NCBI GenBank assembly: GCA_014377785.1
Contig: JACMOZ010000039.1
Coordinates: forward strand, 1-53,583
DNA from: Aeromicrobium sp.
GTDB taxonomy: Bacteria > Actinomycetota > Actinomycetes > Propionibacteriales > Nocardioidaceae
Reading direction: 5' to 3'
Length of the DNA: 53,583 bases
Shown: piece by piece, positions 41,827-50,401 of the stretch
Layout of the letters: every line of letters starts with the position of its first letter
Position numbering within the stretch: the stretch's first letter is position 1
The notes under the pieces: model-generated
The model's input: the letters and a program-made list of their open reading frames with translations, nothing else
The model's database searches: none
What the model was told of the DNA's origin: nothing
Position numbers and translations under genes: made by a program

Positions 41827-43509
41827 CTAGTCGCGGGTGAGTTTGCGGTACGTCATGCTGTGCGGGCGGGCCGCGTCTTCGCCGAGTCGCTCGACCTTGT
41901 TGATCTCGTAGTCGGCAAAGTTGCCCTCGAACCAGAACCAACGCGCCGGGTCATCGCCGTTGCCTTCCCACGCCAGGATGTGCGTGGCGACACGGTCGAG
42001 GAACCACCGGTCGTGCGAGACGACCACGGCACAGCCGGGAAAGTCCAACAAAGCATCTTCGAGCGACTGCAGGGTTTCGACGTCAAGGTCGTTGGTCGGT
42101 TCGTCGAGCAGCAGCAGATTGCCGCCCATCTTGAGAGTGAGCGCCAGGTTGAGACGGTTGCGCTCTCCACCGGACAACACCTTGACGGGCTTTTGCTGAT
42201 CGGGGCCCTTGAAACCGAAAGACGCCACATAGGCGCGGCTTGGGACTTCGTAGTTGGCAACCTTGATGTAGTCGAGCTCACCCGACACGAGTTGCCAGAC
42301 GTTGAGTTTTTCGTCCATGCCGCCGCGACCCTGGTCGACGTACGAAATCTTTACTGTCTTGCCGACTTCGAGAGCACCGGCGTCAGGAGTTTCCTCCCCC
42401 ACAATCATCCGGAACAACGTCGACTTGCCAACGCCGTTGGGGCCGACGACACCGACGATGCCGGCGCGCGGCAAGTCGAAGGTCAATCCGTCGAACAGTT
42501 CGCGCTCACCGAAACTTTTGTGCAGATCGTTTGCCTTGAGCACGACATCGCCGAGTCTCGGGCCGGCCGGAATGTTGATCTCTTCGAAGTCGAGTTTGCG
42601 GTTGCGTTCAGCTTCGGAGGCCAGTTCTTCATAGCGGCCGAGGCGGGCCTGGTTCTTGACCTGGCGCGCCTTCGCATTCGAGCGCACCCATTCGAGTTCT
42701 TTGGCGAGAATCTTTGCGCGCTTCGCGTCCTTCTTACCTTCAACGATGAGTCGCTGCTGCTTGGTCTCGAGGTATGTCGAATAGTTGCCTTCGTAGGGGT
42801 GCGTCTTGCCCCGGTCGAGCTCGAGGATCCATTCGGCGACGTTGTCGAGGAAGTAACGGTCGTGGGTGATGGCGAGGACGGCGCCGGGATACTTCGCGAG
42901 GTGCTGTTCGAGCCACAACACGCTCTCGGCGTCCAAGTGGTTGGTGGGTTCGTCGAGCAGCAGAAGATCGGGCTGTTCGAGCAGAAGTTTGCACAACGCC
43001 ACGCGACGACGCTCACCGCCGCTGAGGTGGTCGACAAGTTCATCGGGTGCCGGGCAACGCAGGGCGTCCATGGCCTGTTCGAGCCGTGAGTCGAGATCCC
43101 ACGCGTTCGCATGGTCGAGATCGGTCTGCAAATCGCCCATTTCAGCCAGCAATACGTCGTAATCGGCGTCGGGGCTGGCCAGTTCTTCGGTGATCTCGTT
43201 GTAACGGTTGAGCTTGCCCTTGATCGTGGCAACGGCTTCCTCGACGTTTTCCAGGACGGTCTTGCCCTCGGTCAGCGGGGGCTCCTGCAACAGAATTCCG
43301 ACGGTCGCCTCGGGATCGATGGTCGCCTCGCCGTTGCTGGGCTGGTCGAGGCCCGCCATGATCTTGAACATCGACGACTTGCCGGTGCCGTTCGGGCCGA
43401 CAACACCGATTTTCGCTCCGTGCAGGAACGAAATCGTGACGTTGTCAAGAACAACTTTGTCGCCGTGCGCTTTGCGGACATTGTGCATTGTGAAGATGTA
43501 TTCGGCCAT
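41827..43509 (-). CDS. ettA: Energy-dependent translational throttle protein EttA (ABC-F)
   Basis: A 560-residue ABC-F ATPase without membrane segments. It acts in the ribosome E site and gates early elongation with ATP/ADP. Two ATPase cassettes are seen: Walker A GPNGTGKSS (near 39) and GPNGVGKST (near 360), signatures LSGGERRR and LSGGERNR, and Walker B DEPTNHLD and DEPTNDLD. The linker (KILAKELEWVRSNAKARQVKNQARL) is the P-site tRNA interaction motif, and RPHSMTYRKLTRD closes it. Start MAEYIF at 43509. Length fits the EttA subgroup. Confidence 0.94.
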   Translation of the reverse strand: MAEYIFTMHNVRKAHGDKVVLDNVTISFLHGAKIGVVGPNGTGKSSMFKIMAGLDQPSNGEATIDPEATVGILLQEPPLTEGKTVLENVEEAVATIKGKLNRYNEITEELASPDADYDVLLAEMGDLQTDLDHANAWDLDSRLEQAMDALRCPAPDELVDHLSGGERRRVALCKLLLEQPDLLLLDEPTNHLDAESVLWLEQHLAKYPGAVLAITHDRYFLDNVAEWILELDRGKTHPYEGNYSTYLETKQQRLIVEGKKDAKRAKILAKELEWVRSNAKARQVKNQARLGRYEELASEAERNRKLDFEEINIPAGPRLGDVVLKANDLHKSFGERELFDGLTFDLPRAGIVGVVGPNGVGKSTLFRMIVGEETPDAGALEVGKTVKISYVDQGRGGMDEKLNVWQLVSGELDYIKVANYEVPSRAYVASFGFKGPDQQKPVKVLSGGERNRLNLALTLKMGGNLLLLDEPTNDLDVETLQSLEDALLDFPGCAVVVSHDRWFLDRVATHILAWEGNGDDPARWFWFEGNFADYEINKVERLGEDAARPHSMTYRKLTRD

Positions 43510-43544
43510 AATGCGCAAGCCTATCGGGCCCGGCCCAACCCCGA

Positions 43545-43997
43545 TTAGGCCGCCGTGGCGGGCCGCGTCTGCTCGTCAAGGGTTTCGAGGACGGCAACGT
43601 CATCCGCTGGTCCGGCTGCGCTGGGCGCCTGACGCTCCACCCGCGCATAACGGGTGATTCCACGGTTGAGATCGTGCGAGACGACGTGCGCCTCAACGAC
43701 TTCGCTTTGACGCGCTTCGCCATCCTTGGTTGTCCACGATTGCGTGCGCAACCGGCCGATCACCACAACCGGATCGCCCACCTTGAGGGATTCGGCAACG
43801 TTTTGCGCGAGCGACCGGAAGACCTTGATGGTCATCCAGGTCGTCTCGTGGTCTTTCCAGCTTCGGCTGTTGGTGTCAAACCAACGTGGCGTTGATCCGA
43901 CGCGGAACATCGCCCACGGCACGCTCGCGCCTTCGCGCAATTCGATCGCAGTGCCGACATGGCCATAAAGCGTCACGACGTTTTCGTAGTTGTTCAT
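43545..43997 (-). CDS. Single-stranded DNA-binding protein (paralogue)
   Basis: A 150-residue OB-fold protein. ENVVTLYGHVGTAIELREGASVPWAMFRVGSTPRWFD, then TTWMTIKVFRSLAQNVAESLKVGDPVVVIGRLRTQSW. It lacks the acidic C-terminal tip (DDDIPF-like) that main SSBs use to bind partners; it ends EQTRPATAA. So it is probably a secondary SSB, perhaps for recombination or competence. Start ATG 43997 with GAGGAG upstream. It lies 35 bp upstream of ettA and may be co-transcribed. Confidence 0.85.
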   Translation of the reverse strand: MNNYENVVTLYGHVGTAIELREGASVPWAMFRVGSTPRWFDTNSRSWKDHETTWMTIKVFRSLAQNVAESLKVGDPVVVIGRLRTQSWTTKDGEARQSEVVEAHVVSHDLNRGITRYARVERQAPSAAGPADDVAVLETLDEQTRPATAA

Positions 43998-44114
43998 GGA
44001 GAACTCCTCGGTCTGGGAGTTCCAGCGTCGGCGTCGATCGAACCGCAAGCAAGGCGTCGTAGAACGATTGTGGACAACACCGGTGCCTACTACAGCTGTG
44101 GACAGTCGGCTTGC

Positions 44115-44154
44115 GTCATAAAAACAGAGGCCTCCAGGCCACAATCTTTATGAC
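44115..44154 (-). terminator. Terminator after the dynamin-like GTPase operon
   Basis: Inner hairpin GGCCTCCAGGCC (44129-44140), with TCTGTTTTT following on the minus strand, plus outer GTCATAAA/TTTATGAC arms (44115-44122, 44147-44154). The rest of 43998-44163 holds the ssb leader; no gene is seen there. Confidence 0.7.
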
Positions 44155-44163
44155 ACAAGCGAA

Positions 44164-45813
44164 CTAGCCGATGGCTTTGAGCAGACCTTCGCGGAAGCGT
44201 GCGTAGGCGGCGAGTTCGGCCTCGATGGGTTCGACGACTTGCGACCGGGCAACGTCGCCGATGACTGTACGCAACAACCGGTCCGCCCGCTTGGCCTTGA
44301 TCCGGCCCGAAAGCCGACCCGCAAAACGCGACAGGACGGCCAGCACGATGCCAATAGCGAGTCCGGCGACGGCAAGCAGCGCGGGAGCAGGGTAGCCAGC
44401 CACTTCCGGTGCATCAGACACACTGAAATTCGCCACCTCGGCAACAAAAAGGACTAAGAGCCAGCCCAGACCGGCAACTGCCACGGCGAAGAGTAGCCAC
44501 TGGAGGATGTTGACGATTCGCCACCACATGGACGGACGCGTGACGCCGAGGTCAGTCGACATCACGGCCTGATCGAGGGCATCGGCGATATCAGCACTCT
44601 TGGCGGTCGAGGCCGTGCGGATGGCCGATTCCCAGGGCTTGCCGAGGCCGACCGAAGCTTTTTCGGCCAGATCGCGGATCGCCACTTCGGCGCTCGCGCG
44701 CTGGACGTGAGTCGGCGAAGGGATCGACGAACGGGCCAACGCGGCGTTGGACATGTCGGCGCCGACGTCAAGGTCCTTGAGTGGATCGCGGCGCAATCGG
44801 CCGAGCCAACGGGCAACCGGCCAACCGGTGGCGATCGCTGCACGCCTTCGGGTCGACGAGGCAACGGCCCCAACGACCATTGGAACTCCAGCACACTGGA
44901 TGAGAGCCTGATCGATCTCGGCGCGGTCGGCCGGGCTGATGCCGGGTACGGATGCCGTGCCACTCTTGGCGGCGATCGATGCGGCGATGGTGCTGATGTC
45001 GTCGCTAAGCCTGCTTTTGGCGGCTGCCTTGGATCGGATACGTTTGGCGAGTTCGCGCTTGAGGTCATCGACACCATCACCGCGTGTCGCCGAAACGCCG
45101 ATGACGAGGACTTCGCCGAGTCCCCCGGAAGCGAGGATGCGTTCGACGTCTTTGAGGGCGGTTTTGCGGTGTTCAAAGGGGATGCGGTCGATCTGGTTGA
45201 GCACCACGATCGTCACGTCGACATGGGATGCCATCGGTCTGATATATCGATCGTGAATGGCGGCATCGGCATATTTCTGCGGGTCGAGGACCCAGACCAG
45301 AAGGTCGGCATAATGTACGAGTCGATCCATTTCGAGGTGATGGGAGACCTCAGTGGAGTCGTGGTCGGGCAAATCAAGCAAGACGAGGCCGTCGAGTTTG
45401 GTGTCGTCACTTGAACGGTCGAGCATGCTCATACGAGACACCTGATGGCGCACCGGGATACCCATCCATTCGAGCAACCCTTCGGCTCCGTCGGGACCCC
45501 AGGCGCACGCAAGCGCCCACGATGTGGTCGGACGGCGAACGCCGACGCCAGCAAGATCGAGGTCGGTCAGCGCGTTGAACAGAGAAGATTTGCCCGAACC
45601 GGTGGCACCGGCAAGGGCAACGATGGTGTGCTCGCCGGATAGGCGGAGTCGATCGGAGGCACGATCAGCGATCGTTTCGGCCGGTGCAAGCAATTCACCG
45701 TCAAGGCGTCCACGGCCCGAATCCACAGCCTGAATCAGCCCGTCGAGGCGCACAGACACATCGCTTTGACCGTCTCGAAAAACTTTTGCGGTCGAGTCCG
45801 TCGTTGCGTTCAC
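44164..45813 (-). CDS. Dynamin-like membrane GTPase, second gene of a pair
   Basis: A 549-residue GTPase: G1 GATGSGKSS (69-77), G3 DLPDHDS (147-153), G4 NQID (206-209). A helical middle follows, then two hydrophobic segments (about 418-447 and 465-485: LQWLLFAVAVAGLGWLLVLFVAEV and LLAVAGLAIGIVLAVLS), then a basic amphipathic tail. This fits a bacterial dynamin-type or YfjP-like GTPase that shapes or fuses membranes. The GTG start overlaps the stop of the upstream GTPase (GTGA), so the two are made together and may form a heteromer. A terminator follows. Confidence 0.75.
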   Translation of the reverse strand: MNATTDSTAKVFRDGQSDVSVRLDGLIQAVDSGRGRLDGELLAPAETIADRASDRLRLSGEHTIVALAGATGSGKSSLFNALTDLDLAGVGVRRPTTSWALACAWGPDGAEGLLEWMGIPVRHQVSRMSMLDRSSDDTKLDGLVLLDLPDHDSTEVSHHLEMDRLVHYADLLVWVLDPQKYADAAIHDRYIRPMASHVDVTIVVLNQIDRIPFEHRKTALKDVERILASGGLGEVLVIGVSATRGDGVDDLKRELAKRIRSKAAAKSRLSDDISTIAASIAAKSGTASVPGISPADRAEIDQALIQCAGVPMVVGAVASSTRRRAAIATGWPVARWLGRLRRDPLKDLDVGADMSNAALARSSIPSPTHVQRASAEVAIRDLAEKASVGLGKPWESAIRTASTAKSADIADALDQAVMSTDLGVTRPSMWWRIVNILQWLLFAVAVAGLGWLLVLFVAEVANFSVSDAPEVAGYPAPALLAVAGLAIGIVLAVLSRFAGRLSGRIKAKRADRLLRTVIGDVARSQVVEPIEAELAAYARFREGLLKAIG

Positions 45814-47552
45814 TGATTGATCTCTCCTTCGAGGCCCTGCTCATCAAGGAAGTCGGTGTGGCGCGCGTATTCGGCATTCTGTGCCGCATCCCGAAGCGAG
45901 GCCTGACTCGCCCTGATGGTCTCTGGCAGGTCGAGCAATTGCGCATAACGTTGTTTCTCTTCATCGAGAAGCGTCGCCACGCGAGCGCCGAGATCGGCGT
46001 GAGCCTGTTCGGCGAGGCGGCGCACGGCCTGGTCGCCGAAGATCGCTTCAAGCAATTTCTGGCCTATGGCGGCGGTACCACCGGCTTCGCCGCCGACAGG
46101 GCCGGCCCGGTGCGAGATCATCACGATCATCAGTGCCACACCGATGCCGTTGACGCCGAACGCCAGGAACTTTGCGGTCATCCGCTTGTCTGCGCCTTCG
46201 GTCCGTACCAGTTCGAGGACGCCTTGCTGCCAATCGCGGACGGTTCGTTCGACCTTCGTACGAAACTCGCGCGACGCCCGCTCGAGTCCGTGCGTCGAAT
46301 CGAGCAGAGTGCGTCCGGCTTCGGCGGAGTTCCAACTGCGGGCGACCGCTTCGGCCGCGGACTCGGCGTGTTCGAGCAAAAGCATGTGCACGGCTTGCCC
46401 GACCGCTTCACTGACCTCATTGGAGCGTGTGCGCTTGCCCGAGACACCATCCATCAGGCGGTCTCGGATGCGACCGACCTTTTCTTCGACGGAACGCAGG
46501 AGTTCTCCGGTGCCGACGAAGTCCTGCCAACGGGCAAGCACGTCGCCACGCAAAAGCGAACCGTCCCACGTGGCCACGGCGATGTCTTCGATGGCCTTGT
46601 CATAGCAATTTCCGAGATCCCGGTGAAGGAGCTCGGCGACCTCGATCTGGTCGTCCATCGCATCCGCGATGTCGTGAGCGCTGAAAACATTTTGACGGAC
46701 GGCACCTTCGAGGGTCTGGGTGACGACCCGGGTGCGGGCTTCGGGGTCCGCGGCAAGTTCGTGCAGCCACCCGACGATGTCGGCGACGGCGTCAGGCGGC
46801 AACAGGCCCTCGGTGTCTACGCCCGACTCAGGCACTGTGAACAACGGTGAATCACTCAGTCCGCGCGAAGTCATCATGCGGGCGAGGTGACCGCGAACTT
46901 CTAACACCGCGCCGGGATGGGTGCGGTCCAGGACGACGGCGACAGAGGTGCTGCGTTCGGCCGCTGCTCGTAGGTAGTCCCACGGGACCTGGTCGGCGTA
47001 ACGGGCCGCCGAGGTGACGAAAAGCCACAGATCGGCAGCCGCGAGCAGTTGCGTGGCAAGTTCGCGGTTGCCCTTGTCGATCGAGTCGACATCGGGGGCA
47101 TCCAGGATTGCCAAACCACGCGGAACACGACTCGATGGTGCGAGGCGCAAGGCGTACGTGTCATTGGTCGGTGTGAGCGTCCGGGGCATTTCGGGCAAGA
47201 TGCGATCGGGCTGGAACCAGTGGGCATCGGCGGGATGATGGACCAGCACCGGTGACCTCGTCGTCGGGCGCAAGACACCGGATTCAGTGATGCGCTGCCC
47301 TACGATCGAGTTCACGAGGGTCGACTTACCTGCCCCCGTCGAGCCTCCGACAACGGCCAGCAGAGGTGCATTGAGCTGGACCAGTCTCGGCAAGACGTAG
47401 TCTGACAATTGGTCGAGGACTGCGGCCCGCGTCTGCCGTGCTTCGACCACCGAAGGTGTCTCCAAAAGTAACGACGCCTGATCCACTTCGCCAAGCAGCT
47501 TGCCCAGGGCACCAAGCAGTTCGGCCGATGCGTGTTCGCTTGGCACGGCCAC
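45810..47552 (-). CDS. Dynamin-like membrane GTPase, first gene of a pair
   Basis: A 580-residue GTPase: G1 GGSTGAGKST (69-78), G3 LDAPDVDS (near 151), and LDRTHP in place of a clean N/TKxD G4. A long helical region with acidic and basic stretches follows, with one hydrophobic hairpin near 470-495 (FLAFGVNGIGVALMIVMI) and a C-terminal coiled part. Layout and coupling to a second GTPase recall paired bacterial dynamins such as the Streptomyces DynA/DynB system; this parallel is inference. GTG start. The PrsW gene lies 105 bp upstream on the same strand. Confidence 0.72.
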   Translation of the reverse strand: MAVPSEHASAELLGALGKLLGEVDQASLLLETPSVVEARQTRAAVLDQLSDYVLPRLVQLNAPLLAVVGGSTGAGKSTLVNSIVGQRITESGVLRPTTRSPVLVHHPADAHWFQPDRILPEMPRTLTPTNDTYALRLAPSSRVPRGLAILDAPDVDSIDKGNRELATQLLAAADLWLFVTSAARYADQVPWDYLRAAAERSTSVAVVLDRTHPGAVLEVRGHLARMMTSRGLSDSPLFTVPESGVDTEGLLPPDAVADIVGWLHELAADPEARTRVVTQTLEGAVRQNVFSAHDIADAMDDQIEVAELLHRDLGNCYDKAIEDIAVATWDGSLLRGDVLARWQDFVGTGELLRSVEEKVGRIRDRLMDGVSGKRTRSNEVSEAVGQAVHMLLLEHAESAAEAVARSWNSAEAGRTLLDSTHGLERASREFRTKVERTVRDWQQGVLELVRTEGADKRMTAKFLAFGVNGIGVALMIVMISHRAGPVGGEAGGTAAIGQKLLEAIFGDQAVRRLAEQAHADLGARVATLLDEEKQRYAQLLDLPETIRASQASLRDAAQNAEYARHTDFLDEQGLEGEINQ

Positions 47553-47657
47553 CCCTCTCGCTGACTCGATATGCTCCTGACCCCGGTGGACATCCTAGTG
47601 GAGACACCGCCTAAGCGTGGCGTTGGCCAGACCGAATTGCCACCAAATTGCTGTACG

Positions 47658-48845
47658 TCAGTGCCGGTGGGGAGAGTTCTGTAACGCCGGGGGGAATCGC
47701 AAGTGCGGGCGGAGTTGGTACATCGTGTCGAGCATGGCGTAGGTGCGCTCGACCCCGTTGGGTTTGTTGTGCCCCTTCATGACGGCGTCGTGGAGGAATG
47801 CCATGTCCGTGGCCAGTCGCTGATAACGCTTGACGGCCACCCCTGCGGCCTTGCCGAAATGCTGTGAGGCATAGTGCCGGGCCGCTTTGCGATAACTGAA
47901 TCGGGAGAGGTAGGGGATCTCGTCGGGGTGGATCCAGCCGCGTTCAGACACATAGTGCAACGACCGCTCGAGGATCTGTACTTGCCGCACCCGCGCAACG
48001 ATAACGAGAGTTGCCAGCACCAGAAGCACGACGCCGAGGGCAAGATAACTCAGCAAGAAACCCAGCCCGCCGCCATAACTGAGCGAGCCGTTCCACAGCC
48101 CGTGAAGGGCGATGCTGGCGGCGAGGCCGATAATACCGATAAGCCATTTCGCGGCTTTGGTCTTGCGGGCGACAGCCAGTCCGATTGCGATGCCGAACGC
48201 CGAGGTAAAAAGCGGGTGGGCAAAAGGACTGAAGACACCGCGAACGATGAATGTCGTGGTCACGCCTTGGGCACCGGCAATTTGGAGGTCCGGAGAGCCG
48301 AGATAGGCGGCGGCGTAGTAGCCGATGTTTTCGACAAAGGCGAAGCCCAGTCCGACGATGCCGGCGTAGATGATGCCGTCGGTGAAGCCGCCGATCACCC
48401 GACGCGCGCGCAGGAAGGTGAGCAGCAGGAAGAGGCATTTGGCCGGCTCCTCGGTCAACGGCGCCACGAACGAGGCCATGGTTTGGTCACTGACGTTCCA
48501 GGTGCGCTGGATCAAGATCTGCAGGGACAACGCTATGGCGACGGCTACGACCGCACCCCAGACAAAGGCGGCGACCTTGTAGCGGCGCGGTTCGGGTTCA
48601 TAGCGGTCGAGCCACCAATAGGCCCACCACAAGAAGGGCAGTGGGATGAAAGCATAGATGGCAGACAGGCTGGCGCCTTCGGGTTTTCCGGCATTCATCG
48701 AGATGAGGACGCCACCGACAATGCCGGCGATCGCCGTCAGCCCAACAAGGATCTTGAGCAATCCGCGCCCGCGCTGACGCTCGGGATCTTTGTACTTGGG
48801 CAGCTTGCTGGGGACCGCCGGCGCGACCAAGGTTGTATCGTCCAC
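47658..48845 (-). CDS. PrsW family intramembrane metalloprotease
   Basis: A 395-residue membrane protein with eight or so hydrophobic segments in residues 30-290. Family motifs: FVAPLTEEPAKCLFLLLTFLR (near 123, glutamates), GFAFVENIGYYAAAYL (near 168) and FSPFAHPLFTSAFGIAIGLA (near 205, metal-binding His). PrsW proteins cut membrane proteins such as anti-sigma factors. A soluble C-terminal part (about 295-395) is of unknown role. GTG start. No anti-sigma factor gene is adjacent. Confidence 0.85.
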   Translation of the reverse strand: MDDTTLVAPAVPSKLPKYKDPERQRGRGLLKILVGLTAIAGIVGGVLISMNAGKPEGASLSAIYAFIPLPFLWWAYWWLDRYEPEPRRYKVAAFVWGAVVAVAIALSLQILIQRTWNVSDQTMASFVAPLTEEPAKCLFLLLTFLRARRVIGGFTDGIIYAGIVGLGFAFVENIGYYAAAYLGSPDLQIAGAQGVTTTFIVRGVFSPFAHPLFTSAFGIAIGLAVARKTKAAKWLIGIIGLAASIALHGLWNGSLSYGGGLGFLLSYLALGVVLLVLATLVIVARVRQVQILERSLHYVSERGWIHPDEIPYLSRFSYRKAARHYASQHFGKAAGVAVKRYQRLATDMAFLHDAVMKGHNKPNGVERTYAMLDTMYQLRPHLRFPPALQNSPHRH

Positions 48846-48905
48846 GAGCGAAAGCCTAGGCCATGGTGGTGGTACGGGCTCGGTACCTCGATAGGCTGGT
48901 CACCG

Positions 48906-48979
48906 GCGCCCGTAGCTCAGGTGGATAGAGCAAGAGCCTTCTAATCTCTAGGTCGCAGGTTCGAGTCCTGCCGGGCGCG
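48906..48979 (+). tRNA. tRNA-Arg (anticodon TCT)
   Basis: Acceptor GCGCCCG/CGGGCGC, D arm GCTC..GAGC, anticodon loop CTTCTAA with TCT at 34-36, T arm GCAGG-TTCGAGT-CCTGC. The anticodon stem AGAGC/TCTCT has a C-T mismatch at the loop-closing pair, otherwise canonical. CCA is not encoded. Confidence 0.92.
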
Positions 48980-49015
48980 CTTTTCATGATGTCTTCGAGG
49001 CAACGCGAGCGGTCG

Positions 49016-49334
49016 TCAAGGGCCTATCTCAACGGCGGCTTGCTCTCGCGTCTGCTTGTTCAGTTCCGCGAAGACCTTTTGCTGCTGCCTTGTCTGTTCT
49101 TCCACTTTCTTTTCGAACGTCCTGCGATCGACATCGCGACTGTCGCCTTCGCCGTTCAAACCGGTCTCACTCCGAAAGTCGTTGTTGACTTTCGGCTGGC
49201 CGTCATAGCCGCTCTTGAGAACCGCCTGTTTGCCCTCCGAAGGACGTTCGGTGCCGACCAGGGAGTGCTGGCACTCCGATCACTCCGGCGACCACGACAG
49301 CCAAGGCTGCAAGTCCGGCGAGTCAGCGCTTCAT
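49016..49334 (-). pseudogene. Decayed gene for a small secreted charged protein
   Basis: Read from ATG 49334: MKR, then a TGA stop (one base from Trp TGG), then LAGLAALAVVVAGVIGVPAL, a signal peptide. Right after this the frame must shift by one to continue VGTERPSEGKQAVLKSGYDG and on to RRTFEKKVEEQTRQQQKVFAELNKQTREQAAVEIGP and a stop at 49016-49018. The tail is a Gln/Glu/Lys-rich helix. Two lesions in 106 codons make it a pseudogene, unless they are sequencing errors. Family not recognised. Confidence 0.65.
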
Positions 49335-49460
49335 TTCTGAACCCCAATGTTGGAACGACTTAATCCATGGTCGATTTCGCCGAGGCTACTGTCAACGGCG
49401 CTCCGCCATTCGAAAGCCAGGGAGCCTCCCGATATCGGCGGCCATCAGGTTAGGCTTGAC

Positions 49461-49530
49461 GCGGCGATGGATCCCGCCGGGGCACGAGCAATCGCGGCCC
49501 GAACCGCAGCTGCTGATGGTTCCTGTCGAG
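49461..49530 (+). promoter_or_regulatory. Fluoride riboswitch-like (crcB motif) leader
   Basis: The sequence GGCG-ATGGATCC-CGCC forms the first hairpin. GAACCGC and GCTGATGGTTCCTG follow, ending 14 bp before the first crcB gene. In known crcB-motif RNAs the hairpin loop pairs with the downstream GGxxCC strand; here five of six pairs can form. An extra GGGC..GCCC hairpin lies between the first hairpin and the AACCGC part, so this is a divergent member. It should sense fluoride and raise channel expression. The rest of 49335-49543 shows no gene. Confidence 0.55.
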
Positions 49531-49543
49531 AGATGGGACACGT

Positions 49544-50035
49544 ATGCCTACCGATGAACCCGCCGATCACGAACGGCCACTCCCACTCGATCCCGATATC
49601 GAAACCGGCGAGACTACCTCCGGGTTGCCGCTTGCGATCCACCTCAATTGGCGATTCATCTTCCTCGTGGGCGTTGGCGGAGCCTGTGGCACCGCGGCCC
49701 GTCATCTCCTCGGCGATGCGATCGGCACGACTCATGACTTCCCCCTTGGGACGTTCCTCATCAACATCTTCGGGGCCTTCGCCTTGGGAGTCCTGCTCGA
49801 GTGCCTTGCCCGGAGCGGATCGGATGCCGGCCACCGGCGCCTGCTCCGGCTGTTACTCGGCACCGGCTTCCTCGGCGGTTTTACGACCTACAGCGCGCTT
49901 GCGGTCGACGCGGACACACTCCTGCGCACGGATCACCTGGGCCTGGCTTTGGCGTATGCGGGGGGCACCGTCGCGATGGGACTGATGGCATCTGTCGCAG
50001 GAATTGCTATTGCCCGAAAAGTGGTGCGGTCGTGA
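49544..50035 (+). CDS. crcB: Fluoride channel FluC/CrcB, first subunit
   Basis: A 163-residue membrane protein. After a hydrophilic 35-residue start, four membrane helices follow. Fluc landmarks: GVGGACGTAARHLLGDAIG, FPLGTFLINIFGAFALGVLLE (pore Asn) and GTGFLGGFTTYSALAVD (the Phe box and central Na+ region). It exports fluoride. With the next gene it probably forms a heterodimeric Fluc, as in other Gram-positives with paired crcB genes. The riboswitch candidate is immediately upstream. The stop overlaps crcB2 (GTGA). Confidence 0.9.
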   Translation: MPTDEPADHERPLPLDPDIETGETTSGLPLAIHLNWRFIFLVGVGGACGTAARHLLGDAIGTTHDFPLGTFLINIFGAFALGVLLECLARSGSDAGHRRLLRLLLGTGFLGGFTTYSALAVDADTLLRTDHLGLALAYAGGTVAMGLMASVAGIAIARKVVRS

Positions 50036-50385
50036 CGTTGTTCATCGCGCTGGCCGGCGGACTGGGAGCGGCAACACGAATTGTCCTCGACGGGCTGATC
50101 CGGGAACGTTCTTCGGGTCGATACCCGTGGGCAACCACCGTCATCAACATCAGTGGCTCGTTTTTGCTCGGCCTTGTCGTCAGCCTCGGCATTGGGTCCG
50201 ATTGGCACGCGATCGCCGGCGCGGGTTTTCTCGGTGGCTACACGACTTTCAGCACGGCGAGTTTCGAAACCGCGCGCCTTGCCCATGACGGTCGCTTCCT
50301 GGCTGCGCTGGCCAACGGCCTGGGCATGCTCGTCGCCGCAGTTGCCGCCGCGTCACTGGGTTTCTGGCTCGGCTCATTCCGCTGA
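50032..50385 (+). CDS. crcB: Fluoride channel FluC/CrcB, second subunit
   Basis: A 117-residue four-helix membrane protein: ALAGGLGAATRIVLDGLI, YPWATTVINISGSFLLGLVVSLG, GAGFLGGYTTFSTASFETARL. GTG start at 50032 inside the stop of the first crcB gene. The two subunits would assemble antiparallel to make the pore. It ends 17 bp before copy 4 of the palindrome family. Confidence 0.9.
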   Translation: MTLFIALAGGLGAATRIVLDGLIRERSSGRYPWATTVINISGSFLLGLVVSLGIGSDWHAIAGAGFLGGYTTFSTASFETARLAHDGRFLAALANGLGMLVAAVAAASLGFWLGSFR

Positions 50386-50401
50386 GAGGGTTGCCCGCCC
50401 G

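Noticed and set aside
49323-49325. TGA as selenocysteine or Trp recoding in the small secreted protein
   Set aside because: It falls at codon 4 in a signal peptide, a frameshift follows, and no SECIS-like structure or redox context is visible. Decay or sequencing error is simpler.
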